From Polytrichum commune (lineage: Eukaryota > Streptophyta > Polytrichopsida > Polytrichales > Polytrichaceae): 64,000 nucleotides of DNA. Location of the stretch: contig OX485809.1 in the NCBI GenBank assembly GCA_950295325.1, positions 19,358,144 through 19,422,143 of the forward strand, written 5' to 3'. Shown here piece after piece: positions 1 to 12,132 of the stretch; the first letter of the stretch is position 1; the number at the start of each line of letters is the position of its first letter. The position numbers and the translations under genes are program-made. The notes under the pieces are model-generated. The model was not told where the DNA came from, searched no databases, and saw only the letters and a program-made list of their open reading frames with translations.

Positions 1-2445
1 GGTAGGCAGAGAGGATGAGTTTCCCTCTGCAGTAATGTGGATCTTGGGTTCTATAGATTGTGTGCTAAGGTTCTTGCATCATGAACTCTTAAGTTTTGAC
101 CGCACTCGCTCGTTGAGTTGTTTGTTCTTTTCTTTTTGAAAAAGAAGAAGCAGGTAGAAGGTGAGCAATAGGAAGGCTGAAAAAAGGGCTTAGGAATGCG
201 GGGGCGACAATGAGGGACGGGTCGCTTTGCGGCATTGTGAATCTTGAGTGTAAACAATTGTGTGGTTGCAAAAATTGTCATGTTTTAAGGTTCTTGCAAG
301 ATCCCTTACGAGTTGATTAGTCTACCTGTCTTGGATTTTAAAAGGAAAGGGTAGAATTAGACGAACATAGGGAGGTCGTGAGATTTGAAGGTTGCAGGAT
401 GCAACAACTCAAAGGAACGGGGTGGATTTTGCCCTATGTTGGACTCTCTCGAGGTGGCATCCTTGTCACTTATGTTCTTCGACAGAGAGTACACGGGGAG
501 TTCACTCCCTCCCAAAGCCCTGCTCAGAAATCCACTTCGGGTTCACAGCTGAACTTCCGGCCACGATCAAGGTGTAGAATCCCTCTTTCACGCCAACACA
601 ACTGATTGGCGTCGTGTCTCTCTCTACACGCCCCTTTTATAAAATACTAGATCGGCTCCTTGCATTGACGTTTCGTTCTGTGAGCCATTGCACAAGGTCC
701 CCAGTTCCAAGAGTCGTGTAGAATTTTTCTGTGTAGAGGAATTCCAGAAAACCCTCAAGAATGTTGCTCTTGAATCCTTGGCCTTCTTTCTAGAACTTCC
801 CCTGCCACTGACCAAGTTGAATCCCCTGTTTTTGTAGTAACAGAGGATATAAACATTCTTTATTCTTCATCAGTGAACAACTTACAGAATTTGAACTCGC
901 AAGATACACTGAGGTGGGAAACCCCCTCTGTTGAGTCTAAAAAAGGCATCTAGAACTCTGCAAAGTACTCAGAAGAAGTCGCATCAAACATTTAGCAGGG
1001 TTTTTACAAAAGGTGAGCTAGGAATTCTCATTTGAATATGGAGGAGAGTAGTTGCGCCAGTTGATCCTCTTTACTTGGCTAGTAAATACTTGTCCAACAC
1101 ATTCCGATTCCCAAAAAGCCCTTGAGAATCAGTTCTACAATGACAAATTGCAAAACTGAATACATTGGGACCAGATTCTACCATGCCTTAGAATTTCACC
1201 GAAAACATTCTTCAAGTTTCAGCCTCTTGGAACGCTCCCTCCCTCAATTCCAAATCTCTCAACTGAAACAAGGTTAAATCAGTGGACCAGTTGAAACAAA
1301 ATCTCAAGAATCAGCACAATCAGCACAGTCCCAAAAACAATTCTTCGAAGTAAATCAGAATTAACCAATTTTTGACATTGGGAAGTCCCAAAAACGTGCT
1401 TGTGATGTGAGATTTGTTGTTTGCAAACTTTGGAAAGTGAACCCCAAAAAGCTCACCTACAGACGTGAATCCTGAGTAACGAATTCTATGCGACGCGATC
1501 CCCAATGCACAAAGTACTACACAAGTTCGGTAATAGGAATAAGTTTAGCACTTGACTGGGTGTGCTCTGAGCTGATCTCTTCCGAATCCAAACACAGTCC
1601 TCATCACCCTCAGTAATATATACTTATATTTATATTCAGATTTCCAAGAATGTCACTTGGCTGCCCTGTATTGGGCTGAAGAAGCCAAGTACAAACTATG
1701 CGTATGAATGTATGTTTTGGATAAAAATGCTTACTTATGAGTTCCCATTTGTTGCTGCTCCTAAGAGATTGACCAATCAACTCTTAGCATCTCTGAGTTG
1801 CACATTCTTATTTGTACCAACCCCCCCAATGAACCGACCGAGAACCGACTGCTAAGTTACATATGAACCTGTTGAGTTTGAGAAGTAACCGGTTGAAGTT
1901 CAAGACTTCAGGAAAATCACTGGTCGTTTAAGAGGAATCTATGGAATGTACCTCAAATTGATAAAGAAAAATCGAAAGATCACAACATGCAAGTGGTTCG
2001 ACTTGGAAACACTAGGATCTTGGCCAATTATGCTCAAAAGCCTCTCCGGACATCGAGCCCACTGGATTCTCACTCATACAAAATGTCATATTTGGATGCA
2101 GGTTCAAAAAATGCCTTGACGATGTGGGCCCTTGGAATATAACAATGGGATCCTGAGAGTATAGTATGAATTTGAGTCTCCATGCGCAGCTTTTCAAGCA
2201 TCGCGTTGTTATATTTTGAGGGTCCATAGAATGAGAGTTGACCATTGAGTAGTGTTATGGAATCACATGCATGGTAGGAATATGTGTTTGGTCAAAGCCT
2301 TTATAGAACATGTGGTACACATGATTGATTGCCCTCATAGAACATGTGTAAGTTATGTAACATGTGATGTTGTCATGACTTCAAATGTTATGCCAAAGAG
2401 CTTGTCCTCTTTAGCTGGGAATCTCAAAATAAGGTTATCACTTGA
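1..2445. other. Non-coding region, nothing recognised
   Basis: I find no long conserved reading frame, tRNA, or clear LTR or TIR structure here. The short open frames are low in similarity to anything I know and overlap on both strands. A stretch near 2000-2035 (GACTTGGAAACACTAGGATC) resembles 19593-19625, so at least part is dispersed repeat. The region ends at the TGA duplication (2443-2445) that borders the PIF/Harbinger element. Confidence 0.5.
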
Positions 2446-3061
2446 GGCCCGTACCCCATTAGGGGCAGGCAAGGCGAACTCGGCCCGCTGATTGGTGGAG
2501 GAGACCCGGTGCTAACCACACTAGGGGCACAGGGACGTGGCGGGAAGCTGAGGTGGCCGGCAGGAGCACTGCAGAGGAGTGCCGGGGGGAAGTGGCCGGA
2601 AGTGGCCGGATTCTCGGGCAATGTGGGCCCTGTCGCCCTGACGCTCCGCTCCTCCTCCCTCCTCCTCCCTCCTCCTCGCTCCGCTCCCTCCTCCCTCCCT
2701 CCTCGCTCCGCTCCGACGCTCCCTCCTGGGCTCCCTACACCGACTGCCTCCCCAACCTGCATCGCAGCGACCCCCACCTGCCTGCTCCCATCCCAGCGAC
2801 CCCACCTGCCTGCATCCCGTGTGCATACTGCGGCCACGCTGCTCCCTCGCAAGAAGGTAAGGTACCCCCTCCGATTTTAATTTTTTTGTTTGGTTTTTTC
2901 CTCTACAGTTTTGGTTTTGGTGTGTTCAGGTGGGTTTAGGTAGGTTGGGTTTTTTTTTCCCTTTTTTTTTAATTTTCTCCTTTCTCTCTTTTTCTTGGTC
3001 CTACATGCGAGGCATTCTTCCAATTGTCACAAATTGTCTTTGTTTTGGGGTGTAGTTTTCC

Positions 3062-4742
3062 ATGGAACCTCAAGGGCCTCCGCGTCCCGCACATGCTGTG
3101 AATCCGACTGCCGCACCGGAAGGGAATCCTTTCCTTGCGGGCAATGAATTCCTTGCACACCATCCTTCCATTCCTCCCGCACCAATTTATCAAGGTTATG
3201 GGAGACCAGGCAATCAAATGCCATTTTTTTATCCGCATTCATTCGTGCCTCCGATTCCAGGGTTGGGGTTCACTGCACCTGCCCACGCCGCTCCTACTGC
3301 CACAATCGATCTCACAGAGGGATCCCAAAAGCGCGGTGCTCAAGAACCCGTCACGGACCACACCACGCCAAAGAAGAAACGGAGAGCTCCTCGCAAAAAA
3401 TCGGAAGTTATCGAATTGGACGACGCCAAAGACGATGTTGATGTCTCCAAGAATGCCAACCTTTGGAAGGACCATTGGGTGATTCAACTAATTTCATTAC
3501 GAGGAGAAATGCAAAACCATTTCAGCGCCCCTCCAAAGCAAGGTAAAACTCTCTCGGATTCCCTATCTTTTTTTGCTTATTGTTGGTTTAGTTTTTCCTT
3601 CTTTTTTTGCTCTTTTCTCCTCTACATTTTTTTTCCTTCTTTGGTTATTTGTGTATGGCCAGGTTCATGTTTGCATTTCTTCCCTAGTTTTTTTGGCCAT
3701 CCTCTAGCAACATGCTTCAAGTGGCCGGCAACTGCAACTTCGGCCTACAGCACCAAAATTTGAGTTCAGACTCGAATTCATTTCACCTGTCAGCAGTCTG
3801 CATTGCACGCTGGTCTGGGAAACCAGCAGCTTCTCGGAATTTTTTCCTGCTGCAGTCTGCAGTCAACAGCTGCGACCATTTTGTGACCATTTTGCAGTCA
3901 GCAGCTGATACCATTACTGCTGCAGTTGGCCCCTGCTGCACTCTGCAGTCACCAGCCCAGCCCTGAAACCCATCTGTTTTTGATTTTTTTGCTGCACTCG
4001 GACACTGCTCCAAGTTGCAGTCTGCAGCCAGCAGATTACTGGAACTCTTTTCTGCAGACTGTGTTTTTTTTTTTGAAAAAAATTTCAGGTTGCTATCGAC
4101 ATCACGATGATTGGCATGAATGTTTTAATGTCTTTGCAATAATAATAATTTGTGCATTACTCTTTCAATGTGTTTGGTTCATTTCTTTTTGGTCAAATCG
4201 CGTGTGACATGTATTCTCCTAATTTGAGTTTGATGTGCGCGTTGTAACGATGTGCAGGTGTAGACAACTGGTCACGATTGCACACAAAGCTCGTCTCTCT
4301 TTGTCCGGACTTCACGAAGGATAGCGAGGCTTGTAGGAAGAAATGGAGTACAATCTACAACGACTACAAGGAAGACAAGTCGTTGAATATGAGGTCGGGA
4401 TCGGACCGGTCGGAGAAGTGCCGTTGGTACACCCTAGTGGACGAGTTCATGTCGGATAGGGCACATGTTGTTTCGCATGCGCATGCGAGTGCAACGAACC
4501 CGGATGGCCCGAAGAGCACAAATACTTCGAACACCCCCCCCACGGACCGCAAGAGCGGTGAGAGCACCTCAAAATCTCCGGAGGTGAAACGCAAGGACGA
4601 ATATTTTTTAGAACGTTGCATTGGTGAGATTAGAGAGAGTAGCAAGATGCTCATGGAAACTTTGAAGGAGAGTGATGACAAGAAGATGTCTTTACTCATT
4701 AGTATGCAACAAACAATGCAAGCATTGGTAGAAAAGCTATAA
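3062..4742 (+). CDS. Harbinger Myb/SANT-like DNA-binding protein (2 exons)
   Basis: Second protein of PIF/Harbinger elements, which in this superfamily binds DNA and helps bring the transposase into the nucleus. I join exon 1 (3062-3542) to exon 2 (4258-4742). The AG|GTAAAA donor and TGTGCAG acceptor keep the frame and give 321 residues. The N-terminal part is proline-rich. A strongly basic segment (PKKKRRAPRKK) looks like a nuclear localisation signal. The Myb/SANT-like trihelix part spans the splice: WKDHWVIQLI in exon 1, then VDNWSRLHTKL, CRKKWSTIYNDYKEDK and RWYTLVDEFM in exon 2. The C-terminus (about residues 270-321) is helical and charged. The first ATG is preceded by a pyrimidine-rich leader that may itself be an intron. 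No stop or frameshift is seen. Confidence 0.85.
3700..4060. repeat. CTGCAGTC-rich simple repeat in the Harbinger intron
   Basis: Part of the 715-bp intron of the Myb-like gene is built from scattered CTGCAGTC, CAGCAG and ACCATTTTG units (3790-4050). They form many short overlapping inverted and direct repeats. No coding function is apparent. Confidence 0.5.
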
Positions 4743-4754
4743 GTAAATTTGATT

Positions 4755-6161
4755 TCAATCAATGTCGGACACGAATGTTTCGGCAATACACGCTTTTGTC
4801 TTGGCCATCCAAAGACTTTTTGCAACGGCATTTCTTCTTGCGGATAGCTCTTTGAATGTCTTGCCGCATGTGTCCATTGTGATCTCGAATTCTTTTGCCG
4901 CATCTTGCTTCATGCTTTCCAATGTTTCTCGGGAGTTGTCGTCTATGCCTGCTAAGCTGTGTAAAGCCAAGCTTGCAACAGCTTGTCGTTCATGCATGGA
5001 TGCACCATGAACTCTAGCGGTTGCTAGTCCATTGTGCACTTCATCGGTTGCTTCCCTCGTCCACTCGTCCTTCCAAAAATGGTCTCCGAAAATTAAGCAC
5101 ATGTTATGCAGGACCAAGCATGTTGAAACCATGTCCGGCACATTCTTCAAGTGCACATCCAATCTCTTCAAGAGGATCCGCCATCTTCCTTTAAGCATTC
5201 CAAATGCTCTCTCAACGCACATGCGTGTAGAGCTTTGGACATAGTTCCAATGGTACTCCTCCCGCGACAACCCATCTTTGTTGCCTTTGAACGGGGCAAG
5301 CATCCAAGGTCGGCATGGGTATGCGGCATCACCCACAAGTGAGTACGGGGATAGCTTCCCTGCCTCACAATATTGTCCGATATCCGTCCGCCCCCAAAGG
5401 TTGGCATCGTGCATCGAGCCGGCCCAACCTATATCGAAATCCCAAAACAGACATTTACTACACACTACGCCCTGCAGGAGGACTGAATGGAAACCCTTGC
5501 GGTTATAGTAATCGGCAGCGTGCAGCCTTGGAGCCACGATGGGTATGTGGGAGCCATCGACGGCCCCAACGACGTAGGGAATTCCGTGCAGCTCCTGAAA
5601 CTCATGTGTATATCTCTTCATAATGACAGGTGTAGGCCACTTGATGAATTTCCTTAACAAGTGGGTTTTTACGGCAGAACAAAATTGAGAGACAGCCAAT
5701 TGACTAGATGAGAGCCCAATCCGGTACAAATCCGCAATGCATTGCATGGAATTACCTGAGGCAAATCTTGAAATCGAAACCGCAACCTTCACTTGGACGG
5801 GAATGGCTAGCCGCAAGCGCGTATCTTCTCTATGCAAATCGGATGCGAGAGTGTTGCACAAATATTCAAATGTCGATACGTTCATACGCATTCGACCTTT
5901 GAATTCCCTTTCATTAAATGAACCCAAGAGATTCTGATCGAAGAATCCAGGTGTATGCAAACCTCTGTCGTGTGCCCACAACCTCCGTGGCCGTCTCCCG
6001 CGAACGACATTCATTGCGGCTTGTGTTAATGTCATGCAACACATTTGTTGCCACTGCCACGTGAGAATGACCTCCTCCTCTCTAGACATACACTCCAAGG
6101 TAATGAACAATGAAAATTGAAAGAGGAGTAAAATTATCAGCTCGTGCACGTCGGGATCCAT
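4755..6161 (-). CDS. PIF/Harbinger transposase (DDE_Tnp_4 type)
   Basis: HARBI1-like transposase that cuts and re-inserts the element through an RNase H-fold DDE domain. The frame is open further upstream, but I start at the ATG giving MDPDVHELI (468 residues), because the upstream part is GC-rich with no family character. The three acidic residues are visible: D202 in VGAVDGSHIP, D278 in VGDAAYPCRPW and E317 in ERAFGMLKGRWRIL. The N-terminal helix-turn-helix-like part precedes them (about 90-170, with MRMNVSTFEYLCNTL and VAVSISRFASGNSMQCIADL). The spacing fits the family. It is a single exon with no stop. It faces the Myb-like gene tail to tail, the usual two-gene layout of this superfamily. 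Confidence 0.95.
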   Translation of the reverse strand: MDPDVHELIILLLFQFSLFITLECMSREEEVILTWQWQQMCCMTLTQAAMNVVRGRRPRRLWAHDRGLHTPGFFDQNLLGSFNEREFKGRMRMNVSTFEYLCNTLASDLHREDTRLRLAIPVQVKVAVSISRFASGNSMQCIADLYRIGLSSSQLAVSQFCSAVKTHLLRKFIKWPTPVIMKRYTHEFQELHGIPYVVGAVDGSHIPIVAPRLHAADYYNRKGFHSVLLQGVVCSKCLFWDFDIGWAGSMHDANLWGRTDIGQYCEAGKLSPYSLVGDAAYPCRPWMLAPFKGNKDGLSREEYHWNYVQSSTRMCVERAFGMLKGRWRILLKRLDVHLKNVPDMVSTCLVLHNMCLIFGDHFWKDEWTREATDEVHNGLATARVHGASMHERQAVASLALHSLAGIDDNSRETLESMKQDAAKEFEITMDTCGKTFKELSARRNAVAKSLWMAKTKACIAETFVSDID

Positions 6162-6466
6162 CCTCAAAAACTCTGCTCTCTGGTGCTGGATGCAGCTGAT
6201 AGCGAGCAGCTGGGAGGGATCAGCTGAGAGCAGCAGCACAATGTGAGTGAAAAGAGCTCTGCTGGAACCCGGGCTCTGTTTTGAGCTCCCTGGCCTCTGT
6301 GGCCTGCAGGCTCTGCACCCTGCGTTCCGGGAAGTTTCCCGGCCATCCACCCTCACTGCCGCCAGTCTGTCAGCGGCAGCGACCGGCAGCCCTGCTGGCA
6401 TACCAAGGCTAGGCCATAAACCTAGCCTGTGACCCCAAAAGCCCTGCCCTCAATGTGGCAAGGGCC

Positions 6467-6837
6467 TGAGTACTTGGTTCCCATAAGATCTCCGAGTTAT
6501 GGTGCCTACATGTGCTTAATTCCAACACAACAATAATTTGAACACCTATATTTGAGTTATATGTGAAGAACGGATATCAAAAAGACATGCATTTAAAACA
6601 AATTGGATTTTTGTGCCTTGGGGGTGGACTCTTCATTAGAAACCTAAATGACGTGCGTGGGTCACTATGAATAAACTTCCTAATGTTGTCTGAAGCTAGA
6701 ATAAGTTGGTTGCTTGGATTGGTGAGTCATGACCTTCCTAGCAATTGATTCCTGGTGCACCTAGGGTCCACCCAATCATAGTGGGAGTATCCAAATGAAA
6801 CGAATATTTCAACCAACCATGTGGGAACCTAGGGACT
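6467..6837. other. Spacer without recognised features
   Basis: It begins with the right TGA duplication of the Harbinger element. No gene, repeat or motif that I can support is present before the CACTA-like terminus at 6838. Confidence 0.5.
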
Positions 6838-9800
6838 CACTATAAGGAAAACACAAAAATGACAAGGATTTATGACTAAAATAAGTAAGAAAGTACATTG
6901 ATGATTAGCACCACTTTTAGTCCTCAACCCATGGGGAGGTCACTTCATTGTCCAGTTGACACCACGTGTGGACAAAGTTTGCTACCCCTATATTACATGC
7001 CATATATAATTTTAAAATTTATGATATTTTTTCTACATATACATAACCATTGATAGTATCTTTTGTATATTTTTTTGAAATTTTTAGTCATCCTTAATTT
7101 TTTAATAATTGTTTTAGTTCAATTCTGTGTCATTCTAGTTAGAAACGGTATGTTTTATGAAAAAAACAAATCATCAAATTTAATTACCACTTTTAACTAT
7201 GTCATAGGTACTGTGTATATCTACTCATGAAAAAAATTTGATAAAATTTTGACCCATTTTGGTGGTGCAACTTACCAAAAGAAGATTTTTTTGGTCGCAC
7301 GTGGTGTTCAACTTGACAATGGAGTGATCCCCCCGTGCCTCAACCTGGTCATGTTGGACTAGTTGCTCCAAACAAAATGATTATAGTTATATCGGACAAT
7401 TTTCGTTCCCCATGGGGTTTTGGGACCTCGTTTTGGGTTGTCCCTCGACGCTTCGTCATTTCTTATTATATTTAGTCATGTGTAGTTTTTTCTTTTGACG
7501 AGAATTAGTCATGATTATGTGATTAGAATTAGTCATGTTTTGTATTTACATGACAATATGATCTTCACTACGTGTAGTCATATGATAAGTTCATTCGTCC
7601 ATATATGACTACTATTAGTCATGTTGTGACTAAAAATAATTATATGATACAAGATTGTTTACTAAAATGAGTCATTTTTGGCGCTTTGCATTATGAAAAG
7701 TTAGTTATTATTTTTGGTCTAATAGTAAGCGTTTTAATTTTGATGATTAAATGTAGTCATTTCATATAACTATAAATAGTATCGTAAAAAATATTGAAGA
7801 TTACATTCATGACAATTATACTATTTGTATGAACAATATGACAAAGCATAATCATCATCTTCAAATATTTTACTTCATGATATGAATAAATCTAGTCATC
7901 ATATTTAAATAACTTACAACAAAATATGACTGAATATAGTTATCATATTCAAATAATGGACTACAAAATATGAATCCGTATATTCAATATATTGAAATAT
8001 TTTATTACAATAGATTTCAAAGCATAGTCAATATCTAAAAATATATTATTATAAAACATCTCACATACATATGTCATCCACTAAGTAAATTCAAATTATT
8101 GATTGTAGATGATCTACACTACTACCCATTATCTATCCAAAATATATTTCCTACATTCACCTACGACTCTACACATCTATGGCGTAAAAACTCGGTGGGC
8201 TACATTATAAAGTTCCTTACAATTTCTCCAATCTTATTGATGGGAGGGTTATCCAATTCTACATTTTTGAAGACTTTATATTCATCGTCATGATTTATAT
8301 GCACTTCTACACACACACAACCTTCATATATTATAACTTCATGCAATGTACTCCCTTATATGTTTGTTATTTTTTAATGTGCAACCATCTTTTCTTCCTC
8401 TCCATTTTCATAACCCATCACTTCCATAACATCCCCTATTGAAAATGTGAAGGACGGGGGGACTTCTTCATCCGTTGCGAATACATGCATTTCCAATGAT
8501 TATGTATATCAAAACCTCATGGAAAAACCATAAATATAAACATGCGGATTGCCGACATCATCTAGGATTATTTTCTTACCTTCCAAATTTGAGGCTCTAT
8601 ATTTGGTGTTTTCCTATACATATGGGTGATTCATAAGTAAGTACACAACCACTAGTGATGACCAACTGTATAACTAGTCTTGGTCATATTCTCTAAGGAT
8701 TTTGGATTTAGGGTTACGCACCTTTGCTACAGGTCGTTGACTCGACAACAATGTGCAATTTTTGTCTCATTTTGTCATCTCGTTGTTGTCGTCGTGCCCA
8801 CTGACTCTGGTGCAAAGGTCCTCCTTCCTTGGTCTAGCACTAGATCAAACATGGAATATCAAGTAGAAGTAGGTCCACAACCTCGTTTGCAACGGCCACT
8901 ATGAGGAATTCACCTTCTTTTACCTAGAATAGGGATGCCTTTGGAATTCTCAAACATGTAAAACAACAACCTTGATATTCAATAAAAAAAACAACACTTG
9001 ATATTTGTGGCATTCTAGCAATTTTTTGGAATACCTCTTCCACATGTTCACCTAGTAAATTGGCTATGGACCTCGGTATCATGTGTACAAAGGAAGATAG
9101 CGATAGTGGAGGTATTTGAACCATTTTCCTTACAATAGAAGACCAATATTAATACGACAATTGATTCAAAGGTTATAAACACCTAGAAGCAAGTTTCACA
9201 CCTCAATGTAGCAATAAAATTTCAACTAAAAAGATGAAGGAGAGGACTAAGCATGCTAGACCAAAATGAAGAACGCCGAGGAACAAAGGAAGGTCGAAGA
9301 ACAACACACTGGAGCAAAGAGGGAAGCAGACACATAAACATGTACTCAGGCACGGAAATACAAGGAAATCGTGCGGTAATAGGGTCGGTAACCCACAGGA
9401 ATAGGGTAGGCAGTGATTTTAATGAAAAAGATCTCCAATGTGCAAGGGAGATTATGAATAGTATTTTCAACAATTAAATGAACAACTTATGAGGACATTA
9501 TAGAATAATAAAGGATTAATAATTAGCATCTAATGTAAATTTTTCTTTGCTAACTCAAATCATTTTGATTATGTCATTTGCGCCCAATTTCACAATATTA
9601 GGTTACTAGACACAAAGCCTCCAACTATTGGCAATTAAGGTAGGAAATTGTGAACATGCCGATGTCGTAGTGAATGACAATGGCAACTTAAGTGGCGGTT
9701 TTGGATTTACAGTTCAGGTGTTTAATATGTGGTAGATGTATTAAGGTTTAGGGTTTTTTTTGCATGTCATCCACGTTGCACGCAGGTTTTAGGTTGTTTA

Positions 9801-10010
9801 TTCTTAATGACTACATGTAGTCATCGGTTCATAAAGAAAATAACTACATTTAGTCATGGTTGTCCTACATGTATGACTAGTCTTAGTCACAGATCCTCGG
9901 TTAGGTTTAGGTGTGCTTCTCCATTGCTTACTACATTGATTATTATTGGTAGTCATTTAGTTGCTTTATTGCTTTACTACAATTAGTCATAAGTTGACTA
10001 GGCATAGACG
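6838..10010. mobile_element. Decayed, non-autonomous CACTA derivative
   Basis: It begins CACTATAAGGAAAAC, a degenerate match to the CACTACAAGAAAAC terminus of the CACTA element at 13833. The interior has many TAGTCAT/ATGACTA motifs (7450-7660, 9800-9985), like CACTA subterminal repeats. A segment at 7385-7440 (ATATCGGACA, TTTTGGGACCTC) matches the subterminal region of the intact element near 50880-50945 on the opposite strand. No transposase reading frame survives. The right end is not clear: the last subterminal motifs are near 9985, so that boundary is approximate. Confidence 0.55.
6930..7337. mobile_element. hAT-like MITE, 408 bp
   Basis: The ends are imperfect terminal inverted repeats of about 37 bp: CATGGGGAGGTCACTTCATT on the left, CACGGGGGGATCACTCCATT read inward from the right. 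Both sides carry the identical 8-bp duplication CCTCAACC (6922-6929 and 7338-7345). An 8-bp duplication and CA..GGGG ends fit the hAT superfamily. The centre is AT-rich and non-coding. It sits inside the decayed CACTA derivative. Confidence 0.75.
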
Positions 10011-10540
10011 TGATCGACTTCATTCATAGTAGAATTATCAATAATTCCACCATCATCCCTGAATTTGTACATGTCTTGCGCAAGATTGTCGTGTACAAGA
10101 AAGAGATTGGACCCCTTTTAATTGCATAGAAACATTTGGAAATGGATCCGAGATCACGAGAGAAACTTCTGCACTTATAATTGTAGGACATAGAGGAAAA
10201 TGAAGCAGATAGATAACAACTCATAAGTTATGCATGTCCATATAAAAGATACATTGGTGCAAAAATGTTGTCAAAGAAATCCATCCGCAAACATCTTCGA
10301 GAGTACAAACGAGAGACCAAATAGGTCTTGGTCTAAGCTCAACCACTTGATCATAGGAGAGAGACAAGAAAAGATCCTCTCTCCTCACCCGAGCTTCCTC
10401 TTATGCCAAAGACACTACTTTTATTTTCTATTTTCACATATAGTAAAAATATTATATTCATAGCTTTATCTCTTAGTTCTCCTATGAATCTTCTATCTTT
10501 GATTCTTCTAGAATCTTCTTCCATCTTTTAACTCAATCTC
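7338..10540. other. AT-rich DNA without genes
   Basis: Most of this is the interior of the decayed CACTA derivative (to about 10010), followed by about 500 bp with no recognised feature. The few open frames are short, AT-rich and unlike known proteins. TAGTCAT motifs are dense at 7450-7660 and 9800-9985 and sparse between. Confidence 0.5.
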
Positions 10541-10544
10541 ATTC

Positions 10545-10700
10545 TTCTAGTTGGAATTATTTAATTCCAACTGAATTCATCCATCTCTCCTTCTAGTTGA
10601 AACTGTCTAATTCCAACTTGGTTCATCCATCCATTCTTCTAGTTGGAACTGTCTAATTCCAACTTGGTTCATCTGTCCATTTTTATAGTTGAAATTGTTT
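10545..10700. repeat. Short tandem repeat, period about 46-47 bp
   Basis: Three to four imperfect units of the type TCTAGTTGGAACTGTCTAAT followed by TCCAACTTGGTTCATC are visible. Each unit carries its own small inverted repeat (GTTGGAAT/ATTCCAAC). A related GAGTTGTCTAACTC pattern continues at 10840-10950. It may be part of the LTR of the gypsy remnant to the right. Confidence 0.55.
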
Positions 10701-10998
10701 GAATCCTACTAGATAAATCTATTCATTGAAAGTTGTATAACCCTAATAAATAGCATTCATCTTTCCAAATTTGAAGTGGTCTACCTCTAGTACACCTCAT
10801 CGAGAGATGTCTAACTCACGTGCACATGTTCTCAACATGGAATGGTATAATTCCAATGCACTGAATGCGGAGTTGTCTAACTCCATTGCACATGTTGTCA
10901 ATATGGAGTTGTCTAACTCTAGTCCATCGATCTTCAACTGGGAGTTGTCTAGCTTCCATTATCCTCTGCTTATACACTGTCACATGCAGTTAGAATAT

Positions 10999-11380
10999 TC
11001 AATCATTCATCAATATTTCTAACCGTACAATCTCCCCCTTCCATAAAAAATCATTGTCTTCAATGACAAAATTCAAATAGTCCCTTCTAAAATCAACTTG
11101 TTTTTCCCAATAAGCTTCATCCTCAGGTTCAACAAGAAATTTTTCCTCTAGAGCAACTTTTGAAAAATCAGGCAAAATATGGTTAGGATCATACACATAA
11201 ATTTCTCAACAATCCCACATGAAATACATTATGGATCTTCCAATCCTTAGGTAGCTTCAATTCATAAGCTATGTTTCCTATCCTCTTCAAAATTTCAAAT
11301 GAACCACAAAATCTAGGTGACGATTTCCTTGACTTACTAAGTTTCAGTCCATATCGATTTGGCGTTATCTTTAAAAACAT
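10999..11380 (-). pseudogene. Gypsy integrase C-terminal end, broken
   Basis: Two overlapping frames carry the integrase tail. 11189-11380 gives ITPNRYGLKLSKSRKSSPRF, then CGSFEILKRIGNIAYELKLP and IHNVFHVGLLR, the GPY/F-like module. 10999-11196 continues with YDPNHILPDFSKVALEEKFL and a WKGE remnant. The frame changes between them, so the gene is dead. Confidence 0.8.
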
Positions 11381-12132
11381 CTTATCCCTTACATCAATAT
11401 CACGAAAAAATATTTTGTTATCATTTAATAATACTTAGCTCTATTATGTGTACTCTTCATAGCCAACTTTATTGATAATCTAATTTCATTCATCTCTCTA
11501 ATCATGTCATTAATGCTTTCAAATCTTGTATTAAGAGTAGAAAATATAATGAGAGTTCTATAGTTTTTACCATATAGATTACATATGAACTTACCCCAAT
11601 ATTATTATGAATGTGATCATTGTAAGCAAATTCAATCATATACAATCACTTATCCCATGAGTATTGTTTCTTGCCAACATACATCCTCAACATGTCGTCA
11701 AGAATTATGTTTGTCAGTTTTGTTTGTCAATCAATCTCAGGATGATATACAATACTTGATATAATCTTAGTCTCACACAATTCGAACAATGTAGTCCAAA
11801 ATCCACTCACAAACTTGCAATCTCTATCATTAAAAATCTCTCGTGGAAGTCCGTGGTGTCTAAAAATTTATCTTATAAATAACTCAACTACTTCATAAGT
11901 AATTATAGTAGCAACTGTGAGAATAAGATGAGCTATTTTAGTCAATCTATCCACAACCACCATGATGTTGTCAAAGTTACTTTGAGTCTTAGGTAACCCA
12001 ACAATAAAATTCATACTAATTGATTTAAATTTTCAGTGAGACACATCAAGTGGTTATAACAACCCATGGCTTTTCATTTGCTCTGATTTAGAGACTTGGT
12101 ATTTGAGACGTCTTTCAACATATTTTTTAATA

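Larger units (their letters stand above)
2446..6466. mobile_element. PIF/Harbinger DNA transposon, complete
   Basis: The 4,021-bp element starts GGCCCGTACC and its other end, read on the minus strand, starts GGCCCTTGCC; about 19 of the first 24 bases of the two ends match. It is flanked on both sides by TGA (2443-2445 and 6467-6469), and a 3-bp target duplication is what PIF/Harbinger elements make, although TWA is the usual sequence. It carries the two expected genes, convergent: a Myb/SANT-like DNA-binding protein on the plus strand and a DDE transposase on the minus strand, with only 12 bp between their stop codons. Both frames are open, so the element may still be autonomous. Confidence 0.9.

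Noticed and set aside
2424..2939. Overlapping GC-rich open frames on both strands near 2500-2900
   Set aside because: Composition is simple (CTCC runs) and no domain is visible; it is the GC-rich leader region of the Harbinger element.
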